A stretch of 64,000 bases of DNA from Balneolaceae bacterium (lineage in GTDB: Bacteria; Bacteroidota; Rhodothermia; Balneolales; Balneolaceae), in NCBI GenBank assembly GCA_020832415.1, contig JAFIES010000122.1, positions 1 through 64,000 on the forward strand. Reading direction: 5' to 3'. This document shows positions 17,639 to 26,896 of the stretch, piece by piece (positions within the stretch are counted from its first letter, which is position 1; every line of letters begins with the position of its first letter). The position numbers and the translations under genes were made by a program. A model generated the notes under the pieces. The model was not told the DNA's origin and did not search any database. It saw only the letters and a list, made by a program, of their open reading frames with translations.

Positions 17639-18604
17639 ATGTTTGAAACATTTCTATCGAAGATAAACAATCACAAGAAAATCGGGGTAATTTCCCACAT
17701 TCGGCCGGATGGCGATTGCATCGGTTCACAAATTGCGTTATGCCGCTGGTTGAGTAGAAACGGCTATTCTGTTTATGCGTTCAATGATGATGATATACCC
17801 GAAAATCTGCAATGGATGCTGCCTTATTTTCAAATCGAAAAGCCGGATGAAGAAAAATTTGAGCAATGCGATCTCTTTATTCTTGTTGATGGTAACGCAA
17901 CACATCGGTTCGGCACATTCGAAAATTGGCATGCAAACAGCGATGTACCTGTGTGGATAATCGATCATCACCCAAACCCGGACGATGGATTTGAAGTAGC
18001 TATCTCAGAGGTGAATGCATCATCAACCTGCGAGCTGGTTTACCGCCTCTACAAAGAGCATGATATCAGCCAGATAGACGCAGAAACGGCAAAGGCACTC
18101 TATACCGGAATTATCACAGACACGGGCTCACTGCAGTTCGACAGCGTAACCCCCGAAACGGTTGAAATTACCGCAGATCTGCTTCGGATTGGAAACTTTA
18201 AGCCGAACGAGATTGCCGAAGCAATTTATTCAAATAAAACCCTTTCACAGGTTAAATTACTGAGCCTGGCTCTTAAAACGATAGAGTTGCACAAGAATAA
18301 TCAGATAGCAGTAATGTACGTTACGCAAGAAATGCTAAATGATACCGGTACCACATACTCCGATTGCGAAGGGTTCGTTAATTATCCATTAAGCATTGAA
18401 AACGTAAAAGCCGCAATTTTGATGAAAGATCATGGTGAAGAGGGTGTTCGAATGAGCCTTCGATCGAGAAGTAATGTGGATGTAAATCTCTGGGCGAGAG
18501 AACTCGGGGGCGGGGGACACAAAAAAGCTGCAGGCGCATGGCACAAAGGCCCTCTTGAAACTGCGATTGACGAAGTAATGAATATTGGTTCAAAACAACT
18601 CTGA
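17639..18604 (+). CDS. nrnA: DHH-family phosphoesterase (NrnA-like)
   Basis: A 321-residue cytoplasmic enzyme with DHH domain motifs SHIRPDGDCIGS (His20, Asp24, Asp26), VDGN (83-86), DHHPN (109-113) and DTGSLQFDS, and the DHHA1 substrate motif GGGGHKKAAG near the C-terminus. NrnA proteins degrade oligoribonucleotides from 2 to 5 nt and dephosphorylate pAp. The next gene starts directly at its stop codon. Confidence 0.88.
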   Translation: MFETFLSKINNHKKIGVISHIRPDGDCIGSQIALCRWLSRNGYSVYAFNDDDIPENLQWMLPYFQIEKPDEEKFEQCDLFILVDGNATHRFGTFENWHANSDVPVWIIDHHPNPDDGFEVAISEVNASSTCELVYRLYKEHDISQIDAETAKALYTGIITDTGSLQFDSVTPETVEITADLLRIGNFKPNEIAEAIYSNKTLSQVKLLSLALKTIELHKNNQIAVMYVTQEMLNDTGTTYSDCEGFVNYPLSIENVKAAILMKDHGEEGVRMSLRSRSNVDVNLWARELGGGGHKKAAGAWHKGPLETAIDEVMNIGSKQL

Positions 18605-19822
18605 TTGAAAATCTGCAAACGTCATATCCTCACTTTATCGGCACTGTTGTTTTTAGCAGCTTGTACGATTGAGCCCGCCAACGAAACCGCTGCTGAGCCT
18701 GAAGAAATGCCATTTTCTGCAGCATTTGTTGAAAACAATGATCAGTTTCTTGAGGAGAACTTACCGGAAGATCAGATCCTTGCAACTACCGGGGAGATTT
18801 CAGCCGGGCGTGCGAATGCCATCACAGCAGCCGTGGAAAGTGCGAGCTCAGCCGTTGTAAGTATCATGGCAACTGAGCCGGTTCAGCAATTTGAAACCTT
18901 GCAGGATGAATTTTTCAGGTTCTTTTTCGGGGGGCAGCTGCCGCGCGAGAATACAAATATGGGTTCCGGTTTCATCATCAGTGAAGATGGCCTTATTGTA
19001 ACCAATCAGCATGTGGTTGGGAAAGAACCGACTGAAATCATCATACACACCATTTACGGAGATTCGTATGAAGCAGTTCTGCTTGGCAGTGATGAGCTGA
19101 CCGACCTGGCACTGCTCCGGATAAAATCGGATAAAGAGGTGTTCCCTTTTGTGCAGTTTGCCGACTCGGATGATATTATGGTGGGGGAGTGGGCAATAGC
19201 TCTCGGCAATCCTTTTGGCCTGTTTGATGATGGCCAGCCCACGGTAACTGTGGGTGTGGTAAGTGCAATCAATCGTGATTTCAGGGCAAACCCAAACAAT
19301 CCCAGAATTTATATCGACATGATACAGACCGATGCGGCGATCAATCGCGGGAATTCGGGTGGTCCGTTGCTCAACAGCGAAGGGCAAGTAATTGGTGTGA
19401 ATACATTTATCTATACCGGCGGCACAAGTGCCGGTTTTGTAGGATTGGGTTTTGCAATTCCCAGCAACAGGGTAGACAGAATTATCTCACAACTGCTCAA
19501 CCGCGGTGTGGTTACGCTTGACTATGATCCCGGGATGGAGTTTACCTCTATGACCGAGCAACTTGTGTACCGCTACAGGCTGCCCTATGTGCAGGGCTTA
19601 CTGGTAACCAGTGTGAATAAAAACGGACCGGCTTACGAAAGTGGCATTATGCCGGGAGATATCATCGTAAAAATAGGACCGGAACGCGTAGTGAGCGAAA
19701 TGCACGCACGGGCACTGCTCAGGGATTATGAAGAGGGAGATCTGATGCATGTTGAGCTGCTGCGGGAAAATGAGCTATATGAGACAAAGATGAATCTGCG
19801 GCAAAAAATTTCTGCGAATTAA
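18605..19822 (+). CDS. HtrA/Deg-type serine protease lipoprotein
   Basis: A 405-residue periplasmic protease. The N-terminus is a lipoprotein signal with lipobox LAAC (Cys20). The trypsin-like domain (about 70-290) has His136 (TNQHVVG), Asp167 (ELTDLALL) and Ser251 (NRGNSGGPL). One PDZ domain follows (about 305-400; GLLVTSVNKNGPAYESGIMP), so it resembles DegS/DegQ-size forms rather than two-PDZ DegP. The start is TTG, directly after the nrnA TGA stop; no better start gives a signal peptide. Quality control of envelope proteins is the likely role. Confidence 0.88.
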   Translation: MKICKRHILTLSALLFLAACTIEPANETAAEPEEMPFSAAFVENNDQFLEENLPEDQILATTGEISAGRANAITAAVESASSAVVSIMATEPVQQFETLQDEFFRFFFGGQLPRENTNMGSGFIISEDGLIVTNQHVVGKEPTEIIIHTIYGDSYEAVLLGSDELTDLALLRIKSDKEVFPFVQFADSDDIMVGEWAIALGNPFGLFDDGQPTVTVGVVSAINRDFRANPNNPRIYIDMIQTDAAINRGNSGGPLLNSEGQVIGVNTFIYTGGTSAGFVGLGFAIPSNRVDRIISQLLNRGVVTLDYDPGMEFTSMTEQLVYRYRLPYVQGLLVTSVNKNGPAYESGIMPGDIIVKIGPERVVSEMHARALLRDYEEGDLMHVELLRENELYETKMNLRQKISAN

Positions 19823-19828
19823 AAACAA

Positions 19829-19865
19829 AAGCCGCACGGTTTAAAATATCCGTGCGGCTTCTTTT
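19829..19865 (+). terminator. Rho-independent terminator after HtrA gene
   Basis: An 11-base perfect stem AAGCCGCACGG / CCGTGCGGCTT with a ten-base A/T loop, then CTTTT. Confidence 0.88.
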
Positions 19866-20036
19866 AACTCTTGATTCCGTAAATCATCTCTTGCAGTATC
19901 GCGGTTATAGCTTCCGCCTTAATAAATAGTCTATACGTATGAGCCAAAAAAAGTGAAAACCTTACACTTTTATTTGAAGTTTTTTTCAAATGTGCGTTTC
20001 TGAATAAAGAAAGCAGATTTTCACTATCTTCTAGCC

Positions 20037-21044
20037 ATGATTATTGAAAAAGAAAATCCCCAAAAAACAGAATATATGCTTGAAGTGCCGGATGGCCAGT
20101 CATCAGATATCCGGCTGGATAAGTACATCACTTCATTTGTTCAAAATGCTACCCGTAATAAAGTTCAAAAAGCAATAAAGGACGGGTACGTTCTTGTAAA
20201 CGGAAAGAGAGAGAAAGCATCGTATGTGATGCAGCCCGGTGATAAAATTGAAATTTCACTGCCCAAGCCGCCTCCGGAAAAAGCAAAACCGGAAGAGATG
20301 GATCTGAACATCGTGTACGAAGATGATGATCTGCTGATAGTAAATAAAGAGTCGGACCTGGTGGTACACCCTGCATACGGCAATTGGACAGGAACACTGG
20401 TTAATGGATTACTTCATCACACAAAAAGCAATCTTGCAAATGCAGATGAAGAGACTCTTCGGCCGGGAATTGTACACCGCCTTGATAAAGATACAAGCGG
20501 GCTTTTGGTTGTTGCAAAGAATGAAGTAACGCATCAAAAATTGTCCAAACAGTTTGCCAAAAAGAAACCGGACCGTACCTATTGGGCCATTGTTTGGGGA
20601 TACCCGCCGGAAACAGGCACCCTTGAGAGTTATCTTGGAAGATCTCCCCGCGACAGAAAAATAATGACCGTTTTAAAAGAGGGTGGTAAACTGGCCATAA
20701 CCCATTTTACCCGGCTCGAACAGTACGATCATCTTGCCCTGCTCGAAGTACAGCTTGAAACAGGCAGAACGCATCAGATTCGGGTGCACTTACAGCATGA
20801 AGGATTTTTCGTTTTTGGAGATCAAACCTATGGCGGCGATACTGTTCGGTATGGCCCCAACACCGGTTCAAGAAAAAATATGTTCAAAAATATGTTTGCA
20901 AAACTTGGCCGGCAGGCGCTTCATGCCAAAACCCTGGGATTTGTGCACCCAACAACCGGTGAAAAGGTTGAGTTTGATTCGCCTTTGCCCGAAGATTTTC
21001 AGTTTGTGCTTGATAAGCTCAGAAACAATTGTAAACCAGAATGA
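20037..21044 (+). CDS. RluA/RluD-family pseudouridine synthase
   Basis: A 335-residue enzyme with an N-terminal S4 RNA-binding domain (about 25-85) and the catalytic domain carrying HRLDKDTSGLLVVAK, where Asp150 is the nucleophile. The layout fits RluD, which modifies 23S rRNA helix 69; RluA-type members with other targets cannot be excluded. It leads a plus-strand run with GldC and AccA. Confidence 0.9.
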   Translation: MIIEKENPQKTEYMLEVPDGQSSDIRLDKYITSFVQNATRNKVQKAIKDGYVLVNGKREKASYVMQPGDKIEISLPKPPPEKAKPEEMDLNIVYEDDDLLIVNKESDLVVHPAYGNWTGTLVNGLLHHTKSNLANADEETLRPGIVHRLDKDTSGLLVVAKNEVTHQKLSKQFAKKKPDRTYWAIVWGYPPETGTLESYLGRSPRDRKIMTVLKEGGKLAITHFTRLEQYDHLALLEVQLETGRTHQIRVHLQHEGFFVFGDQTYGGDTVRYGPNTGSRKNMFKNMFAKLGRQALHAKTLGFVHPTTGEKVEFDSPLPEDFQFVLDKLRNNCKPE

Positions 21045-21056
21045 TGTAATGTAACC

Positions 21057-21392
21057 ATGTCCAATCAGTCAAAAAAAATAGGTATCGAAGTAAAACTCGA
21101 TGAAAAAAATATCCCGGAAAGTATTGAATGGTCGGCTACCGACCTCCAGGGTTATGATAAAGCTAGCTGCCGGGCAATGATTCTTGCCCTGTGGGATCAT
21201 AAAAACAAAGATACACTACGGCTCGATCTGTGGACAAAAGATATGACCATCGATGAGATGAAAATTTTCTTTCATCAAACATTAAAAAGTATGGCAGATA
21301 CACTCGAAAATTCCACCAATGATGAGCGAATCAGCGGTGATATGAGGGATTTTTGCGACTACTTTGCCGAAAAAATGGAGATTGTCGAATAA
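21057..21392 (+). CDS. gldC: Gliding motility protein GldC
   Basis: A 111-residue soluble protein with the GldC pattern: KKIGIEVKLDEKNIPESIEW near the start, ILALWDHKNKDTLRLDLWTK, then DEMKIFFHQTL and MRDFCDYF. GldC is known from Flavobacterium gliding genes but is widely conserved in non-gliding relatives; its molecular role is unclear. No other gld genes are in the window apart from the regulator porX. Confidence 0.85.
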   Translation: MSNQSKKIGIEVKLDEKNIPESIEWSATDLQGYDKASCRAMILALWDHKNKDTLRLDLWTKDMTIDEMKIFFHQTLKSMADTLENSTNDERISGDMRDFCDYFAEKMEIVE

Positions 21393-21399
21393 CAGAAGC

Positions 21400-21433
21400 T
21401 TTGGCAATCCAAACAGATTAGTTGTTATATTGA
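21400..21433 (+). promoter_or_regulatory. Possible Bacteroidota-type promoter for accA
   Basis: TTTG at 21400-21403 and TATATTGA at 21426-21433 are 22 bases apart and approximate the -33 TTG / -7 TAnnTTTG pattern. The accA start is 34 bases downstream. Weak, by inspection only. Confidence 0.3.
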
Positions 21434-21466
21434 AAACAAAAACCTGCAATCAGCAAAACCAGCGCT

Positions 21467-22435
21467 ATGCAATATCTCGATTTTGAACAGCCCATTGAAG
21501 AGTTAGAAAAGAAAATTGAAGAGCTGAACGATCTCTCAGTTGGGGATGAAGTACTGAAACCCGAAATTGACAGGCTGCGGAAAAAAGCCGACCAGCTGCG
21601 TGAATCCATATTTACCAATCTTACCCGATGGCAGCGTGTTCAGCTTGCCCGCCATCCGGAACGCCCGTACACTCTGGACTATATCGACCTGATCACTGAA
21701 GATTTTATTGAACTGCATGGCGATCGTTTTCATGCGGATGATAAAGCGATGGTTGGAGGGCTTGCAACCATCAGCGGAGAATCGGTGATGATTATTGGCC
21801 ACCAAAAAGGGCGGGATACAAAATCAAGGCAGTATCGGAATTTTGGCATGGCCAATCCGGAGGGTTACCGGAAAGCGTACAGGCTGATGAAAATGGCTGA
21901 GAAATTTAAAATCCCCGTTGTTACACTGCTCGATACACCCGGTGCTTTTCCCGGTCTGGAAGCAGAAGAGCGCGGGCAGGCAGAAGCCATCGCGCGAAAC
22001 CTGAAAATGATGGCCGTGCTTGAAGTTCCAATCATCAGTATTGTAATTGGTGAAGGAGCCAGTGGCGGCGCCATTGGTATCGGGATGGGAAATGAGCTCT
22101 ACATGATGGAGAATACTTGGTACTCCGTAATCTCTCCAGAATCGTGCTCATCCATACTTTGGAAGACATGGGAATACAAAGAGCAGGCCGCATCTGCACT
22201 AAAACTCACAGCGAAAGATCTTCTTGAACTCAAAGTAATCGACGGAGTGATTGCCGAGCCACTTGGCGGGGCACATCGTAATTATAAAAAGTCGGCCGAG
22301 GCAGTAAAAGATCAAATCCTTAAAAGTCTGAAGCGTCTAAAGAAAATGAAACCCGCCAAACTGATCGATCAGCGAATCGAAAAATATGCAGCCATGGGTG
22401 AGTGGGAAAAAGCTTCTTCCAAATCGAGCTCTTAA
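21467..22435 (+). CDS. accA: Acetyl-CoA carboxylase carboxyltransferase subunit alpha
   Basis: A 322-residue subunit that with AccD moves the carboxyl group from biotin to acetyl-CoA, giving malonyl-CoA for fatty acid synthesis. The N-terminal helical pair (about 1-50), [13 protein letters not shown], and the crotonase-fold motifs [18 protein letters not shown] and [12 protein letters not shown] are all present. Length is normal for AccA. accD, accB and accC are not in the window. Confidence 0.95.
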   Translation: MQYLDFEQPIEELEKKIEELNDLSVGDEVLKPEIDRLRKKADQLRESIFTNLTRWQRVQLARHPERPYTLDYIDLITEDFIELHGDRFHADDKAMVGGLATISGESVMIIGHQKGRDTKSRQYRNFGMANPEGYRKAYRLMKMAEKFKIPVVTLLDTPGAFPGLEAEERGQAEAIARNLKMMAVLEVPIISIVIGEGASGGAIGIGMGNELYMMENTWYSVISPESCSSILWKTWEYKEQAASALKLTAKDLLELKVIDGVIAEPLGGAHRNYKKSAEAVKDQILKSLKRLKKMKPAKLIDQRIEKYAAMGEWEKASSKSSS

Positions 22436-22447
22436 CGGTAGATTTTT

Positions 22448-22879
22448 ATGATTGAATTTCCTGACAGAGAGCCAATTATCAGCTACAGGCATCTGCTCAG
22501 AAGCCGTTATGGCGAAACCGATAAGATGGGTTACGTTTACTACGGGCGATATTTCGAATATTTTGAAGTTGCCCGTACGGAACTGATCCGCTCTCTGGGA
22601 TTATCCTACGCCCGCCTCGAAGAGGATGGTTTTATGTTGCCGGTGATCTATTCTCAGATAGAGTACAAATCGCCAATACATTACGATGAAGAGATGACTA
22701 TAGAAGTGATCATCTATAAAAAACCTGTAGTAAAACTGGAAACCTGGTACCGCGTTTACACGTACCGGCAGACCGAGCCTCATATTCTGGGGCATGTAAA
22801 TCTCTGTTTTACCAATGCTGAGAGCAGAAAACCTTGCAAAGCACCCGATTATTTTCTCGATCTGGTGAAAGAAAAATAG
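22448..22879 (+). CDS. Acyl-CoA thioesterase, YbgC/FadM family
   Basis: A 143-residue single hotdog-fold protein. The catalytic region reads RYGETDKMGYVYYGRYFEYF; in this family an Asp or Glu at the ETD position polarises water. It probably hydrolyses short or medium acyl-CoA. It follows accA by twelve bases, which ties it to fatty-acid metabolism. Confidence 0.85.
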   Translation: MIEFPDREPIISYRHLLRSRYGETDKMGYVYYGRYFEYFEVARTELIRSLGLSYARLEEDGFMLPVIYSQIEYKSPIHYDEEMTIEVIIYKKPVVKLETWYRVYTYRQTEPHILGHVNLCFTNAESRKPCKAPDYFLDLVKEK

Positions 22880-22882
22880 CCA

Positions 22883-23329
22883 ATGCAGCACGTTTGGCTT
22901 TATACAGGGATTCTCGCTGCACTGATTTTTCTGGTGATTATTTCATTAGGAGGAGGGATTTGGGGTGCAGAACAGACCATCGGCCACTGGACAGGAAACC
23001 TGTTGCAAGGCGTATGCCACCAGATGCCACAACGATCGTTTTCAGTTAATGGTGTTCAGATGGCAGTAAATACCCGATGTTTTGGTATATTTGCCGGGTT
23101 GTTAGCCGGCTGGGTAATGATACCCTTTATTGTACGGTTAAGAGCAGGTAAAAATTGGACATTACGCTTACTTTTAGTTACCGTAATGCTTCAAATAGCT
23201 GATTTTGTGGGAAACCTGATCGGGTTATGGGTAAATACGAACATCAGCCGTTTTTCGCTGGGTCTGCTCCTGGGTTTTGCAGTCTCAATGGTGATTTCTG
23301 AACTTTTTAAATCAAAAAATTCAAAGTAA
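22883..23329 (+). CDS. DUF2085 membrane protein
   Basis: A 148-residue inner-membrane protein with three or four hydrophobic segments. It has the DUF2085 marks: LLQGVCHQMPQRSF followed by TRCFGIFAGLLAGW, with paired Cys-His and Cys residues. Function unknown. It starts three bases after the thioesterase stop and is in the same run. Confidence 0.8.
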   Translation: MQHVWLYTGILAALIFLVIISLGGGIWGAEQTIGHWTGNLLQGVCHQMPQRSFSVNGVQMAVNTRCFGIFAGLLAGWVMIPFIVRLRAGKNWTLRLLLVTVMLQIADFVGNLIGLWVNTNISRFSLGLLLGFAVSMVISELFKSKNSK

Positions 23330-23333
23330 GATT

Positions 23334-23918
23334 ATGAGTGACGTCGAAATTAAATCAGAAGATAAATTTACTTTTGCCAACTACTGGCCAAGTCTTGTAA
23401 TTGTAGGGGCAATTTTTAGTCTCATTAGTTTTGTTGTGGGTCTCTTCTTTGGCTATCAGCAGATTAATTCTGAGCCTGCCGGTTCTTTTTTCTCTCCGTT
23501 TATGCTCAGCAGCGGGGTAATCTGCCTGTTAACTGCTTTCGCAGGTATGGTAACGGTATGGCACTACACAAAAGAAATTTCCCCGTTTCTTAAATTAGGA
23601 CAGGGCGCGGCACTTGGTTTTCTAACCGGTGCTGTAATAACCGTTCTGAGTGTGATTTTAAGTGAGCTTTGGGTGATGCTTTTTGACCCGGAGTACACAG
23701 AAAAAATTCTCCAGTCGATGATAGCAAACATCGAGGCGATGGATATGCCTTCATCAACAAGAGAAGATATGATTGATGCAATGGCCGACTCTATGGATAC
23801 ACAGCAGTCCTTTTTCAGACAAATCTTTTGGGGAATTCCCGTAACCGGCCTTCTTAACCTGCTCACCGCTCTTATTGGCGTGAAAGTGTTTGCCAAAAAA
23901 GATGAGGAGACATTCTAA
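23334..23918 (+). CDS. DUF4199 membrane protein
   Basis: A 194-residue protein with four hydrophobic segments (about 18-40, 55-72, 86-110 and 165-185) and a hydrophilic loop between the last two, as in DUF4199 proteins of Bacteroidota. Function unknown. A second, more divergent DUF4199 protein is encoded at 59436. Confidence 0.78.
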   Translation: MSDVEIKSEDKFTFANYWPSLVIVGAIFSLISFVVGLFFGYQQINSEPAGSFFSPFMLSSGVICLLTAFAGMVTVWHYTKEISPFLKLGQGAALGFLTGAVITVLSVILSELWVMLFDPEYTEKILQSMIANIEAMDMPSSTREDMIDAMADSMDTQQSFFRQIFWGIPVTGLLNLLTALIGVKVFAKKDEETF

Positions 23919-23923
23919 AACGA

Positions 23924-24841
23924 ATGAGCAGTTTAGATAATAATCCTTACTCTTATCAGCAATCTTGGGCAGAACGCAACGGTTTTGCCCACTGGGCCAT
24001 TGTAATGATATGGCTCGTGTTAGCTTTTTTGCTGTTTCAGGTTGTGGCCGGATTTGTGTTTGTGGGCCTGATGTTTATATCGGGTGAATTTACAGATACA
24101 AGCAACATCGCAGAACTGATGACAAGCCGTATTGATCTGCTGTTTATCGGGAATTCTGCAGGACAGATTCTGTTCATCGGTCTGGCCACGTTTATTGTAA
24201 CAAGGCTCCATACAGCCGGCGAAGGAGTACGTGATTATCTTCGCCTCGGTTGGGGGCAAGACACATTAAAGTATATACTTTTTGGCGGCCTGCTGATATT
24301 GGTTGCACAGCCAATAGTAATCTATCTGGGCTTTCTGAACTCACTGCTTCCGGTGCCGGAGTTTTTTACTGACCTGCAAGTGGGTCAATACGAAATGATT
24401 CAGCAATTTTTAACAATGGAAGGCATTTTATTGTTTGGATTGATAAACGTAGCACTTGTGCCTGCCATTTGCGAAGAGGTACTCTTTCGCGGATATGTTT
24501 TACGATCATTCGAGAAAAGCTGGGGTATTATTGCAGCAATTGTAGTTTCAAGCATTGTATTTGGATTGTTTCACATACAGCTTGGGAATATCATACCACT
24601 GGCCACTTTGGGTGCCGTACTTGCACTGATGACCTGGCTTAGCGGATCTATCTGGCCGGCGGTAGTTGCACATTTTTTAAACAATGGTGCAGCTGTGGTA
24701 GCCGGGATAAACTTTCCCGAATTAATGTTTCAGGATATGACCGCGGAAGCCCTGCCACCGGTTTGGGTACTTTTGGTGAGTATCGTTTTGAGTGTTATAC
24801 TGATTGTAACTATGTTTCGTCACTCAACCTATACTGAATAA
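23924..24841 (+). CDS. CPBP family intramembrane glutamic protease
   Basis: A 305-residue protein with about eight membrane segments. The Abi/CAAX-protease core is complete: EEVLFRG (Glu184, Glu185, Arg189), FGLFHIQLG (His217) and HFLNNGAA near the end. The family includes Rce1-like prenyl proteases and bacteriocin-immunity proteins; substrate unknown. Confidence 0.88.
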   Translation: MSSLDNNPYSYQQSWAERNGFAHWAIVMIWLVLAFLLFQVVAGFVFVGLMFISGEFTDTSNIAELMTSRIDLLFIGNSAGQILFIGLATFIVTRLHTAGEGVRDYLRLGWGQDTLKYILFGGLLILVAQPIVIYLGFLNSLLPVPEFFTDLQVGQYEMIQQFLTMEGILLFGLINVALVPAICEEVLFRGYVLRSFEKSWGIIAAIVVSSIVFGLFHIQLGNIIPLATLGAVLALMTWLSGSIWPAVVAHFLNNGAAVVAGINFPELMFQDMTAEALPPVWVLLVSIVLSVILIVTMFRHSTYTE

Positions 24842-24851
24842 TCGCGTTTTT

Positions 24852-25139
24852 ATGTTCCGAGGGTCAAAGCCAAATGAAATTAACAACTGGGTATGCGTGC
24901 TTGAAAAAGGCACGGAATACGAAGTTGAGCTGGCAAAAAGTTATCTTGCCAGCCTGAAGATCCCATCGAATATTCTGTCGAAAAGGGATTCATCCTACAG
25001 CCTGAATATCGGAGAAATGTCGATGGTTTATCTGTATGTACCGGCTGACTTCGAAAAAAAAGCCCGAAAAGCCCTGCAAGCCCTCAATGAACAGGAAGAT
25101 ATTGAGCCAACAGATGATGATAAAAACCCGGATAATTGA
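24852..25139 (+). CDS. DUF2007-like small protein
   Basis: A 95-residue soluble protein starting WVCVLEKGTEYEVELAKSYL and containing a VYLYVPADFEKKARKAL motif, the alternation expected of the DUF2007 ferredoxin-like domain (putative signal transducing or PII-like). The C-terminal tail is acidic. Its stop codon overlaps the TTG start of cdsA. Confidence 0.68.
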   Translation: MFRGSKPNEINNWVCVLEKGTEYEVELAKSYLASLKIPSNILSKRDSSYSLNIGEMSMVYLYVPADFEKKARKALQALNEQEDIEPTDDDKNPDN

Positions 25140-25936
25140 GTGAACTAAGTAAAAGAGTTCTGTTTGGTGTGCCTGCAGCAGCCTTTGTGCTGGTAATTAC
25201 ATGGTTTGGAGGGATGCCATTTGAAATCCTGATGGCTCTATTGGCTGGTTTTACACTCTGGGAAGTACACAGGATTGTAACTTCGGCCAACAGCCCCGAT
25301 TATTTTCCACTCTCAATTCTTCTTGGATTTACATTTTGGATCTTCCCCGTTTTGCCGGAGAGTATTGTCTTGTCGGTTTCTTCTGTGCTGTTACTTGTAA
25401 CCGTATGGGCAATCATCGATAAAAAGAGCGAAGCCTCCGGCCGATGGCTTAGCACACTTTTCACCGGAATCTACGCACCCTTTGGGTTTTTTATGATTGT
25501 ACAAATCCGCAATCTGGGCATTGAGCTTGATGGATTCTGGCTTACACTTACGCTCTTTTTGATGATATGGGGTAATGATGTGTTCGCCTATTTTGGCGGC
25601 AAAACATTTGGAAAGCGGCCACTCGCCCCAAAAATCAGCCCCAAGAAAACCATCGAAGGGTTTCTTTTTGGGTTTTTAGGAGCAGCTGCCGGTTATTTAA
25701 TTGTTTACTTTTTGGCAGATCCATTTCCGCTTACTATATGGCATCTGCCAGCTGCTGTAATCTTAATAAGTATTTTTGGTCCGCTGGGTGATATTGCTGC
25801 AAGTAAACTGAAAAGGCTTGCAGATGTGAAAGATTCATCGGCTCTTCTGCCCGGACATGGCGGGCTTTTCGACAGATTCGATTCCATGATCTTGTCTGCA
25901 CCATTCATCTTTTTCTATTTTTACTTTTTGCTTTGA
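25136..25936 (+). CDS. cdsA: Phosphatidate cytidylyltransferase
   Basis: A 266-residue inner-membrane enzyme that makes CDP-diacylglycerol from phosphatidate and CTP. About seven hydrophobic segments and the signature KDSSALLPGHGGLFDRFDS (about 235-253) are present. The start is TTG inside the DUF2007 stop (ATTGAG), so translation is coupled; no ATG lies near the homologous start. Confidence 0.93.
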   Translation: MSELSKRVLFGVPAAAFVLVITWFGGMPFEILMALLAGFTLWEVHRIVTSANSPDYFPLSILLGFTFWIFPVLPESIVLSVSSVLLLVTVWAIIDKKSEASGRWLSTLFTGIYAPFGFFMIVQIRNLGIELDGFWLTLTLFLMIWGNDVFAYFGGKTFGKRPLAPKISPKKTIEGFLFGFLGAAAGYLIVYFLADPFPLTIWHLPAAVILISIFGPLGDIAASKLKRLADVKDSSALLPGHGGLFDRFDSMILSAPFIFFYFYFLL

Positions 25937-25976
25937 TCAACAGGATTGATTTTCAATCCCTAAATGTTATACAGGC

Positions 25977-26882
25977 ATGGATACCAAACAGATACTTATT
26001 ACCGGCGGTACAGGATTTATTGGAAATTACCTCTCATCCGAACTGTTAAAACAGGGACATTTCTTAACGCTTGTTACGAGATCACCCGAAAAATATGCAG
26101 ATCAGCAGGCAGAAAATCGTACATACATCGGGTGGGGAGATGATCTTGATGAAGCAATTCCACAATCAGATGTTATCATCAATCTTGTGGGGGAGAATCT
26201 TTTTGGCCAGCGCTGGAGCGAATCAGTAAAAAAACGGATCTACGATAGCCGTATTGAATCAACCAGAAAGCTTGCTGAAGGTATTCAAAAAGCGAAAAAA
26301 CGTCCGGAGCTGTTTATCTCGGCATCGGCGGTTGGAATTTATGGTGATTCAGGAGATAAGGAGCTGGATGAAGCAAGCCCTGCCGGAGATGATTTTTTAG
26401 CCAACGTTTGCTCAGACTGGGAGAGTGAAGCTCTGAAAGCTCAGGATTACGGTGTTAGGGTTGCTATTCCAAGAATCGGTATTGTACTTGAAGAAGATGG
26501 AGGAGTAGTGGAGAAGATGCTGCTGCCTTTCAAAATGTTTGTGGGCGGGCCCATCGGAACTGGAAATCAGTATGTACCATGGATCCACATGAAAGATCTT
26601 TGTGATGCCATTCTTTACCCAATAGAAAACAGTGAGATGTCAGGCCCATTTAATGCTTGCGGACCAAATGCAGCTACCATGAACGAGCTCGCTAAAAAAA
26701 TGGGGTCCGTGATGGGGAGGCCATCCATATTCAGGGTTCCGGAATTTGCGCTCAACATTGCACTTGGTGAGGCAGCTCAGCCTGTTCTGAGCAGCCTGAA
26801 TGTAAAACCGAAAGTACTTGAAGTTTCCGGTTTTGAATTTATCTATAGTGACCTTGAAGAGGCACTTGCAGATATTCTATAG
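25977..26882 (+). CDS. TIGR01777-family NAD-dependent epimerase/dehydratase
   Basis: A 301-residue short-chain dehydrogenase of the extended type: Rossmann motif GGTGFIG (9-15), ISASAVGIYG with the active Tyr, and the C-terminal DUF1731 segment (about 250-300) ending near SGFEFIYSDLEEAL. Related to YfcH and cell-division inhibitor SulA-like annotations; actual substrate is unknown. Confidence 0.87.
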   Translation: MDTKQILITGGTGFIGNYLSSELLKQGHFLTLVTRSPEKYADQQAENRTYIGWGDDLDEAIPQSDVIINLVGENLFGQRWSESVKKRIYDSRIESTRKLAEGIQKAKKRPELFISASAVGIYGDSGDKELDEASPAGDDFLANVCSDWESEALKAQDYGVRVAIPRIGIVLEEDGGVVEKMLLPFKMFVGGPIGTGNQYVPWIHMKDLCDAILYPIENSEMSGPFNACGPNAATMNELAKKMGSVMGRPSIFRVPEFALNIALGEAAQPVLSSLNVKPKVLEVSGFEFIYSDLEEALADIL

Positions 26883-26896
26883 CCAGGAATGCTCTC

